Source: an uncultured Collinsella sp. (GTDB lineage: Bacteria; Actinomycetota; Coriobacteriia; Coriobacteriales; Coriobacteriaceae). From it: 8,680 nucleotides of DNA. The stretch covers positions 1-8,680 of the forward strand of contig CABUOA010000057.1 of the NCBI GenBank assembly GCA_902493145.1, in the 5' to 3' direction. Under the pieces are notes generated by a model. That model was not told the DNA's origin. It searched no databases and was given only the letters and a program-made list of their open reading frames with translations. Shown here one piece after another: positions 1 through 5,886 of the stretch. Positions within the stretch are counted from its first letter, which is position 1. Each line of letters starts with the position of its first letter. A program made the translations under genes and the position numbers.

Positions 1-10
1 TCCAGCCATA

Positions 11-49
11 AAAAGGCCTCCCATTTCTTGTGTCCAAGAAATGGGAGGC
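11..49 (-). terminator. Intrinsic terminator of the larA-larD transcript
   Basis: A perfect 15-bp inverted repeat (arms 16-30 and 35-49, 4-nt loop) is followed on the minus strand by C and then TTTTTAT. The T-run is only on the minus-strand exit side, so it terminates minus-strand transcription. It lies about 95 nt after the channel gene's stop and is the natural end of the larA-larD operon. Confidence 0.9.
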
Positions 50-83
50 AGTTCACAAAGTGCGCAGCGGGGGTTCTTTCATG

Positions 84-142
84 TCCGAGGACGCGCTGGG
101 AAGTTACCCCATGCGGCCAGCGGACAAATATGTAGCCTCGGA
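84..142 (-). repeat. Nested inverted repeat in the larD 3' UTR
   Basis: Starting right after the channel gene's stop codon, a 7-bp arm pair (84-90 with 136-142) encloses a 6-bp arm pair (94-99 with 117-122). Both are perfect. The transcript could therefore fold into a stem with an asymmetric internal loop ahead of the terminator hairpin. I recognise no RNA family. It could be a 3'-end stability element or chance pairing. Confidence 0.35.
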
Positions 143-874
143 CTAGAACATGCCCAAGAAACCGTGCACAAACAGTGCGGCCAGAGCGGCACCGACAAAC
201 GGAGCGATGCCAGGAACGAGCAGGCCGTACTTCCAGTTGTTGTCGGCCTTGTTCTTGATCGGCAGCACCTGATAGGCCATGCGAGGACCAAGGTCACGGG
301 CCTGGTTCATGGCGAAGCCAGTGATGCCGCCCATGCCCATGCCAACGGCCCAAACGATCAGGCCAACGCAGATGGCGAGCATCAGAACGTTCTCGCCGGC
401 GCGGCTAGCGGCAGCAAGGATGGCGCTGATGAACACAAAAGTGCAGATAGCCTCGCAGAAGAAGTTACGGGCATAGTTCGTACCCTCGGTGGTGGGGTTG
501 GTCGAGAAAATGTTGCGCTGGGCAATGGGGTCGACGACGCCCTCGGAAGCCTTGAACTCATCGGCATACATAAACCAGGCGATTACGGCACCCACAAAGC
601 CGCCGAGCATATCGGCAATCATGAAGGGGATGCAGCTGCCCCACGGCACCAAGCCGACGATGCACTGGGCAAGCACCATGGCGGGGTTCATGCACACGGC
701 GCCGCCAAAGACAAACAGGCAGACCGAGATGCCAAAAGACCAAGTGGTGATGGCAAACATATGGCCGGAGCCCTGATACTTGGTGCCCTTGAGCACGGTA
801 TCGCAGTGCACGCCCACGCCAAAGACGATCATGAGGGCCGTCGCGCCGAATTCGCAGAGGAGTTTGGTAAGCAT
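143..874 (-). CDS. larD: Aquaglyceroporin-family channel, probable lactic acid channel LarD
   Basis: A 243-residue MIP-family membrane channel, expected in the cytoplasmic membrane. The two-fold MIP repeat is visible: conserved Glu in TM1 (E8) and TM4 (E141), first pore motif N63-P64-A65, and second pore motif at 190-192 followed by R193-D194. The aligned selectivity filter is W45, G178, F187 and R193, matching E. coli GlpF W48/G191/F200/R206, and the Asp after the Arg is typical of glycerol-type channels. The second NPA is NQA (codon CAG), which is unusual. The gene starts 49 bp after larA ends and likely shares its transcript. In Lactobacillus plantarum a GlpF-type protein, LarD, belongs to the lar operon and conducts lactic acid; I infer that role here from the adjacency. 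The alternative is an ordinary glycerol facilitator, but no glpK or glpD is nearby. A weak AAGG lies just upstream of the ATG. Confidence 0.87.
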   Translation of the reverse strand: MLTKLLCEFGATALMIVFGVGVHCDTVLKGTKYQGSGHMFAITTWSFGISVCLFVFGGAVCMNPAMVLAQCIVGLVPWGSCIPFMIADMLGGFVGAVIAWFMYADEFKASEGVVDPIAQRNIFSTNPTTEGTNYARNFFCEAICTFVFISAILAAASRAGENVLMLAICVGLIVWAVGMGMGGITGFAMNQARDLGPRMAYQVLPIKNKADNNWKYGLLVPGIAPFVGAALAALFVHGFLGMF

Positions 875-923
875 AAAACCTTATCTTTCTTGTCGGTTAT
901 AAACGATTCGTTTAGGCCGCGCA

Positions 924-2201
924 CTAGTGCTGCGCAACAACAACGCCCAGGCCATCGGGAATGACGGCAACCTTGGCATCGGCACCCTTCATCTCAAAGG
1001 CGAGCTTGAGCGCCTCTTCGATAGTGTTGACCGGCGTCATGTGCATATCCTTGAGCATCTGGTGATCGCACAGGTCGGTGACCATGATCACAGGGTGATG
1101 CGCCAGGATGCGGGCAAAGATCTGGCTCGTCCACTGGTCGGGCAGGGTCTCGTCCTTGGGACGATCGATGCAGGCGCGCTCAAACTCCGCCGGATCGTTG
1201 TCGGCGATGTTGTGATAGAAGCCCTCGCCACCGTGACCGTCGGCACAACCGGCGACGTCGATGATCACGCCGCCCTCGGGAAGCGTGGCCTCGGCAGCGC
1301 ACATGCCCTTCACGGCCTGATAGATGTTCTGATCGAGCGGGTAGCCGCCGTTGGTGGTGATGGCGATCTCGCACTCAACGGGCTCAACGCCGGCAAGGCT
1401 CTTCACGAACTCACAGCCAGCCTCGTGCGCCTTGTGGATGTCGCCGGCAAAGGAGCCGATGACCTCGTGCTTGCCGTTGAGCACCACGTTGAGCACAAAG
1501 GCAAGGTGAGCCATCTCGGCGGCGGCGAACATGTCCTCGCTCACGTGGTTGTGGCACAGGTTGCCGGCACGCGAGTGGGAATCGTTCACAAACTGACCGT
1601 TGTGGTTGTACATGATGGTCTTGTAGCTGGCGATGCCAGGCAGGACGGACTTGCGGCTACCAGAGAAACCGGCAAAGAAATGCGGCTCAATGAAGCCCTC
1701 GGCAAGCAGCAGATCGCAATCGGCAGCAATCTTGTTGATGATGCACTCGCCACCAGAAGGCAGGGTACCGATCTTTTTCATCATGCTGTCGTCGGTCGCG
1801 ACATGCATGACGATCTCCTCGTTAGCGACGATCTCCTCGCCGTACTTGTTAACGAGTTCCTCGTGCGTCGAGGGGCGATGCATGCCGGTCGCGACCAGGA
1901 TGCGCACACGTGCCTCGGGAGCGGCAGCGTGGATGTGATGCAGCAGAATAGGCATCGTCACACGCGAGGGAACGGGACGCGTATGGTCGGAGCTAATGAT
2001 GACGATATCCTTCTTGCCAGCACAAAGCTCCTCGAGCGAAGGCGAGCCATAAGGGTTGGCAAGTGACTCCTCTACCAGCTCTTCCTGAGATTTTGTAGTC
2101 TTAAACTCGTTTTGATGACCTTCCATCACACCCGCGAAGTTCTTATCCTCGAGCTCCAGATGCAACGTCTTGTGGTCAAACGGCAGTTCACATTCAAACA
2201 A
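924..2201 (-). CDS. larA: Lactate racemase LarA (nickel-pincer nucleotide enzyme)
   Basis: A 425-residue cytoplasmic enzyme that interconverts L- and D-lactate using a covalently bound nickel-pincer nucleotide. I chose a TTG start at 2199-2201. It is preceded by AGGAAGAGGG, and with it the residues I know from the Thermoanaerobacterium LarA fall at the same numbers: D72, R75, H108, H174, K184 (cofactor attachment), H200 (nickel ligand), Y294 and K298. Motifs seen are SDHTRP, ATGMHRPS, EPHFFAGFSGSRKS and NGGYPLDQNIYQAVKG. The reading frame stays open 47 codons further upstream to 2342, but that part lacks LarA character and overlaps the terminator hairpin. The downstream partner is the LarD-like channel. 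The cofactor genes larB, larC and larE are absent here and must lie elsewhere if the enzyme is active. Some LarA homologues act on other 2-hydroxy acids, but residue conservation favours lactate. Confidence 0.94.
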   Translation of the reverse strand: MFECELPFDHKTLHLELEDKNFAGVMEGHQNEFKTTKSQEELVEESLANPYGSPSLEELCAGKKDIVIISSDHTRPVPSRVTMPILLHHIHAAAPEARVRILVATGMHRPSTHEELVNKYGEEIVANEEIVMHVATDDSMMKKIGTLPSGGECIINKIAADCDLLLAEGFIEPHFFAGFSGSRKSVLPGIASYKTIMYNHNGQFVNDSHSRAGNLCHNHVSEDMFAAAEMAHLAFVLNVVLNGKHEVIGSFAGDIHKAHEAGCEFVKSLAGVEPVECEIAITTNGGYPLDQNIYQAVKGMCAAEATLPEGGVIIDVAGCADGHGGEGFYHNIADNDPAEFERACIDRPKDETLPDQWTSQIFARILAHHPVIMVTDLCDHQMLKDMHMTPVNTIEEALKLAFEMKGADAKVAVIPDGLGVVVAQH

Positions 2202-2327
2202 TGACGAGCGCCCTCTTCCTTTCAACTGACACACTAGATAAACCGTTGGAAGGATACGCCGCTCACCGAAAAACACTACCGTCCACCGACTCATTAACAC
2301 AACGTTCATATTTGACCCACAACAAAA
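2202..2327 (-). promoter_or_regulatory. larA upstream region, promoter not resolved
   Basis: This stretch between the terminator hairpin and the larA TTG must contain the larA promoter if the terminator works. No convincing -35/-10 pair is visible; the best is TTGTGT with an 18-bp spacer to TAGTGT, which is weak and suggests an activator. Two GTTGTG direct repeats (plus-strand CACAAC at 2298-2303 and 2318-2323) lie 20 bp apart, about two helical turns. The L. plantarum operon is activated by LarR, a Crp/Fnr-type protein, but I see no clear Crp/Fnr palindrome. Confidence 0.3.
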
Positions 2328-2357
2328 CGGCCGCGATCCCAAACGAGACCGCGGCCG
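2320..2357 (-). terminator. Intrinsic terminator between the repeat region and larA
   Basis: On the minus strand an 11-bp GC-rich stem (arms 2347-2357 and 2328-2338, with one G-U pair) and an 8-nt loop are followed by TTTTGTTG. On the plus strand the G-U becomes A-C and no T-run follows, so it acts on minus-strand transcripts. It lies about 460 nt after the ppc stop and ahead of larA. It would stop read-through from ppc or end a separate transcript from the repeat region. Confidence 0.82.
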
Positions 2358-2415
2358 CTACAGTCGTAAGTCGAGAAGTGCGCCTTTCTTCCCTTCAGCC
2401 CGTAATCCGCCGAAA

Positions 2416-2475
2416 ACCGAGGACGAAGGGACCCGATGGGTCTCCCTCTGAATGCATTCCGCAGCACGAAGCCCC
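2416..2475. repeat. 60-nt direct repeat, copy 1
   Basis: Identical to 2654-2713 except C at 2442 where copy 2 has T at 2680. It belongs to the first tandem unit. In minus-strand RNA this copy could still pair with the inverted arm at 2765-2792, because the difference becomes a G-U pair. Confidence 0.92.
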
Positions 2476-2653
2476 ATCAAAGTGCGCGAAGCGCGCCATC
2501 TTTTCCCCAGCCAGTAATCCGCCGAAGACCGGACATCGCAGGGCCCGCCATCAGCTTACTTTTAGGCACACTCCGCAGGACGCAAGAAGCCCTCGCCGCA
2601 CTCCACATTAGGCGCGAAGCGCACTTTAATCCCTTCAGCCCCAATCCCTGAAG

Positions 2654-2713
2654 ACCGAGGACGAAGGGACCCGATGGGTTTCCCTCTGAATGCATTCCGC
2701 AGCACGAAGCCCC
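2654..2713. repeat. 60-nt direct repeat, copy 2
   Basis: Second copy of the 60-nt block, one mismatch from 2416-2475. Its 2666-2693 segment forms the left outer arm of the 127-nt hairpin after ppc, and 2706-2713 lies within the inner arm. Confidence 0.92.
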
Positions 2714-2792
2714 CTTATCCGCAGCTCCGAAGGAGCAGGATAAGGGGGCTTCAAGTGCGAGGACGCATTCAGAGGGAAACCCATCGGGTCCC
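2666..2792 (-). repeat. 127-nt hairpin after ppc
   Basis: A perfect 28-bp outer stem (2666-2693 with 2765-2792) is followed inward by a short TCC/GGA pairing, a 4-bp GCAC/GTGC helix, a perfect 15-bp stem (2706-2720 with 2738-2752) and a 5-bp GCTCC/GGAGC tip with a GAA triloop. It begins 23 nt after the ppc stop, so it forms the 3' end or 3' UTR of the ppc message. No T-run follows on either strand, so it is not a classical terminator. It may protect the message 3' end, or it may be an inverted pair of dispersed repeats. Confidence 0.88.
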
Positions 2793-2815
2793 GGTGAGAG
2801 CCGCAGGGCTATCGA

Positions 2816-5629
2816 TTACCCCGTGTTTTGCAATCCTGCCGAGACGCCGGTCACAGTCGAAAGAATCAGGCTCATGTACTCGGCCTTCTTCTCCTCGGCC
2901 ATCTCGTCCTGGTTCATACGCACCTCGCGAAGGGCGCGGACCTGGGCGATGGACAGGGCGTCGACGTAGGGACTACGCACACGGACGGCGCAGCCGAGCA
3001 CACGGCGGCGCTGCAGCGGCCATTCGTCACCGACGATGGCAAGAACCCACTTACGCGTGAGCTGCATCTCGGTGAAGACCTTCTCGGACAAATCCTGGCG
3101 ATCGCCTAGGTGCAGGTACATCTTGGCGATGCGCTGGTCGGTCTTGGCGATCGACATCTCGATGTTGTCGATAAAGGTGCGGAAGAACGGCCACTCCTGG
3201 TAGGCAGCCTTGAGCTGGTCAAGGTCGCCAAACTGCTCGCAGGCGGTGCCCAGGCCGTACCAAGCGGCCAGGTTAATGCGCGCCTGGCTCCAGCTGAAGA
3301 TCCACGGAATGGTACGCAGGTCGTCGAGCGACTTGGCACCCAAACCGCGCTTGGCCGGGCGCGAGCCAATCGGCAGCAGACCGACCTCGGTCAGCGGCGT
3401 CACGGTCGAGAACCACGGTGTAAAGTCCTCGGTGTTCAGCAGGTCCAGATAGCGCTCGTGGCTTACGGCGTTGAGCTTCTCGGCCATATCCCAGAACTTC
3501 TGCGTGGTCTCGGTGTTGGTCTTCTCGACGCTCGGAGCCGACTGCAAAAGCGTTGCGGCGGCAACGGACTCAACATGGCGCTGAGCCAGCGTGCGGTTGC
3601 CGTAACGGGCAAAGATGACCTCGCCCTGCTCGGTGAGCTTAAAGAAGCAGTTGACCGAACCCTTGGGCTGCGCCAGCACGGCCTTGTTGGCCGGACCGCC
3701 GCCACGGCCCACGGCACCGCCGCGACCGTGCATGAGCACCAGGTCGATATCGTTCTTCTCGGCCCACTTGGCAATGCGCTCCTGCGCGGAGTGCAGCGCG
3801 AGCATGGCCGTGGTAGGACCGGCATCCTTGGAGGAGTCGGAATAGCCCAGCATGACCTCCATGCGTCGGTTGGTCTGGGCAAGGCGCTTCTGCACCACGG
3901 GCAGCGTAAGCATCTGGTCGAGCACGTCGACGCAGCCCTCGAGGTCCTCGAGCTGCTCAAACAGCGGGATCACGTCGAGCTCGGGGACATCCTCCTCGTG
4001 TGCAAAGGACAGGTGGGCAAGCTCAAAGACGTCGGCCACATGCTGGGCGCTCTTGGTGAACGAGATGATGTAGCGGTGCGCCATCTTCTTGCCGTAGCGC
4101 TTTTGGATGGAACCGATGGCACGGAAGGTATCGATGACCTCGCGCGTCATGGGCTGCAGGTCGCCATGGATACCGTTCTCGTGGATATCCTTGAGGGCGC
4201 GGGCATGCACCACGGAGTGCTGACGGAACTCCATCTCGACCATATGGAAGCCGAAGGACTCGACCTGCCAGATGATGGTCTGGACCGGGCCGTAGGCAGC
4301 ACGGACGGCACCGCAGGCGGCCAGGGAGCGCTGAACGACACGCAGGTCATCCAGGAACTCATCGGCGCTGTGATACATGGTGTCGGTGATGCGACGAACG
4401 GTGGCGTTCAGACGATCTGCCATGACGAGCATGACGGCGCGATGCGGCTCGTGCTCGGAGATCAGCTCGGCGCGGGCCGTGTACCGAGGGCTCATCTCGA
4501 CCTGATGGTTCCACAGGTTGATGAGTTCAGCAGAAGGCTTGCTGTAGGTGGCCTCGAGCGTGAGGTTGCGGCCGATGCGGCGGCACTTGTCCTCGAGCTT
4601 GAGCACCATGTGAGTGAAGTACTTGGCGGCGACCTCACGGCTCACCTTGGCGGTGACGTTGGGGTTACCGTCGCGGTCGGAACCGATCCAGCTGCCGGGA
4701 TGGAAGAACGCCGGGCACAGCGGCGGCACGGTACCGGCCTTGTCGCCCAGCACCCAGTCGTCAAAACGACGATAGATGACGGGGATGACGTCGAACAGCG
4801 TGTTATCGAAGATGTCGATGATGGTATCGGCTTCCTCGACCGGCGTGGGCTTCTTGAGCGCGATGGGGCTCGTACGCACCAGGGCGTCGATCTCCTGCAG
4901 CATATGGCGCTCGTTCTCCACCAGGTCGGAGCCGCCCAGACGCGGACGCTCCTCCAGCAGATTGGAGATACGGCGAATCTTGCCCTCGACGGCCTTACGA
5001 CGGGCCTCGGTGGGATGTGCGGTAAAGACAGGGTGGAACTCGAGCTTGCCGAGCAGCTCGTTGGCGCCCTCGACACCCATCTCGTTTACCAACTGGTGAT
5101 AGGCGACGGTGAGCTCGTTGGCGGGATCGACCTCGGTATCGGTCGATGCGCCGGCCTCGCGCTCGCGCAGCTGCGCCACACGGTAGTTCTCCTCCGACAG
5201 GTTTGCCAGGTGGAAGAAGCTCGTAAAGGCGCGAACGATGACCTGCTGCTTATCGAGCGGCAGACTGTCGATCAGATCGACGACCTCACGGAATGCCACG
5301 GCGGTGGGCTCGTCGGCGGTGGGCACGCCCTGCTCGTCGACGGCCTCGTCGGCAGCGCGGGTACCGGGGTTGCCGGCATTGGCCACAATCTCGGCCGACA
5401 GGATCTTGTCGAACAGGTCCGCGATCTCAGGATCATACTCGCTAAGCACACGACGCTCCAGGCGCAGGAACAGCGCCAGATTGTCGCGCAGCTCCTCGGG
5501 GATCTCGATCTCGGCGAGACGCTCCCTGGACTCGGCATTCGAGCCGATTCGGTTAACGAGGCGGTTGACCACGGCAGCGACGCGCGCCGCGGCTTCGGGT
5601 ACAGACTGGTTGCTTAGGTTCTCAGCCAC
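2816..5629 (-). CDS. ppc: Phosphoenolpyruvate carboxylase
   Basis: Cytoplasmic enzyme that makes oxaloacetate from phosphoenolpyruvate and bicarbonate, the anaplerotic entry to aspartate and fumarate/succinate. From the GTG start it has 937 residues. The catalytic signatures are present: TAHPTE with His205 (E. coli H138), GSWIGSDRDGNPN, LGYSDSSKDAG with Lys601 (E. coli K546), HGRGGAVGRGGGP starting at His634 (E. coli H579), and the invariant C-terminal QNTG. The protein is about 55 residues longer than the E. coli enzyme, mainly before the first catalytic motif. Two starts compete. The ATG at 5641 has AAGGAGG only 1 nt away, too close. The GTG at 5629 has GGAGG 4 nt upstream and gives MAENLSNQ, so I prefer it; the difference is 4 residues. 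It is transcribed alone from its own TATAAT promoter, with a long hairpin after the stop. Confidence 0.97.
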   Translation of the reverse strand: MAENLSNQSVPEAAARVAAVVNRLVNRIGSNAESRERLAEIEIPEELRDNLALFLRLERRVLSEYDPEIADLFDKILSAEIVANAGNPGTRAADEAVDEQGVPTADEPTAVAFREVVDLIDSLPLDKQQVIVRAFTSFFHLANLSEENYRVAQLREREAGASTDTEVDPANELTVAYHQLVNEMGVEGANELLGKLEFHPVFTAHPTEARRKAVEGKIRRISNLLEERPRLGGSDLVENERHMLQEIDALVRTSPIALKKPTPVEEADTIIDIFDNTLFDVIPVIYRRFDDWVLGDKAGTVPPLCPAFFHPGSWIGSDRDGNPNVTAKVSREVAAKYFTHMVLKLEDKCRRIGRNLTLEATYSKPSAELINLWNHQVEMSPRYTARAELISEHEPHRAVMLVMADRLNATVRRITDTMYHSADEFLDDLRVVQRSLAACGAVRAAYGPVQTIIWQVESFGFHMVEMEFRQHSVVHARALKDIHENGIHGDLQPMTREVIDTFRAIGSIQKRYGKKMAHRYIISFTKSAQHVADVFELAHLSFAHEEDVPELDVIPLFEQLEDLEGCVDVLDQMLTLPVVQKRLAQTNRRMEVMLGYSDSSKDAGPTTAMLALHSAQERIAKWAEKNDIDLVLMHGRGGAVGRGGGPANKAVLAQPKGSVNCFFKLTEQGEVIFARYGNRTLAQRHVESVAAATLLQSAPSVEKTNTETTQKFWDMAEKLNAVSHERYLDLLNTEDFTPWFSTVTPLTEVGLLPIGSRPAKRGLGAKSLDDLRTIPWIFSWSQARINLAAWYGLGTACEQFGDLDQLKAAYQEWPFFRTFIDNIEMSIAKTDQRIAKMYLHLGDRQDLSEKVFTEMQLTRKWVLAIVGDEWPLQRRRVLGCAVRVRSPYVDALSIAQVRALREVRMNQDEMAEEKKAEYMSLILSTVTGVSAGLQNTG

Positions 5630-5673
5630 GTTTCCTCCCATTCCTCCTTCTATGCACGTAACATGCGGTATTC

Positions 5674-5701
5674 ATTATAGGCGCTTGCGAAATACTTTCG
5701 A
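5674..5701 (-). promoter_or_regulatory. ppc promoter
   Basis: A perfect TATAAT (5674-5679 on the minus strand) is preceded, across a 16-bp spacer, by TCGAAA (5696-5701), which matches TTGACA at four of six positions. It would give a leader of roughly 30 nt before the ppc ribosome binding site. Confidence 0.75.
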
Positions 5702-5735
5702 CACTGATTGCGCTTTACCACACAAAAGTATTTTC
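5688..5735. promoter_or_regulatory. Paired operator-like palindromes at the ppc promoter
   Basis: Two short palindromes share an AAA-GTA-TTT core: CGAAA/TTTCG around a 3-nt centre at 5688-5700, and AAAA/TTTT around GTA at 5724-5734. The first overlaps the -35 element and spacer; the second is centred about 35 bp further upstream. This is a plausible repressor or activator pair. I cannot name the regulator. Confidence 0.4.
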
Positions 5736-5789
5736 TGCATTGCAAGGGTTTTTGCTCTAAATGGTCGTATTTCTCGGTGGACGGCATAC

Positions 5790-5829
5790 ACAAACGGGGG
5801 CATTCCGCATAAATGCGAAACACCCCCGT
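5790..5829 (-). terminator. hisS terminator
   Basis: Minus-strand RNA forms a continuous 16-bp stem (arms 5814-5829 and 5794-5809) with a 4-nt TTTA loop, including three G-U pairs, followed by a weak TTTGTGT tract. It starts 58 nt after the hisS stop. On the plus strand the same three positions are A-C mismatches, which assigns it to minus-strand transcription. Confidence 0.78.
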
Positions 5830-5886
5830 AACAATCGCTCGCAATGGACGGGACACTCAAGCGGGTCCGCAGCTCAAAATGATGCG

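Larger units (their letters stand above)
2378..2714. repeat. Degenerate three-unit tandem repeat, period about 119 bp
   Basis: Three related units occupy about 2378-2475, 2482-2592 and 2611-2714. The outer two share a 60-nt block offset by 238 bp (twice 119) plus the flanking CCCTTCAGCCC-like and AATCC words. The middle unit keeps TAATCCGCCGAAGACC, CTCCGCAG and GAAGCCC but has diverged elsewhere. Units 2 and 3 each begin with the mini-palindrome GCGCGAAGCGC (2484-2494 and 2612-2622). Short frames through it look like no known protein. A family of intergenic repeats dispersed in the genome is likely but cannot be tested from one window. Confidence 0.75.

Noticed and set aside
41..2066. Plus-strand open frames of 307 and 379 codons opposite larD and larA
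   Set aside because: These are antisense shadows of well-identified genes; the translations are low-complexity and match no family I know.
2378..2714. CRISPR array
   Set aside because: There are only three units, the repeats are about 100 nt and degenerate, there are no spacers of regular length, and there are no cas genes.
2378..2792. Insertion sequence or MITE with target duplication
   Set aside because: I found no transposase and no clear flanking target-site duplication. The inverted arms occur only around the hairpin and do not bound the array.
2201..3060. Short open frames (about 70-140 codons) in the ppc-larA gap
   Set aside because: They run through the tandem repeats and hairpin, share no family features, lack ribosome sites and arise from GC-rich repeat sequence.
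3110..5617. 835-codon open frame on the plus strand opposite ppc
   Set aside because: It is the mirror of GC-rich ppc codons that rarely use TTA, CTA or TCA. Its translation is repetitive (rich in L, G, D, H, V) with no recognisable domain and no ribosome site. ppc on the other strand is certain.
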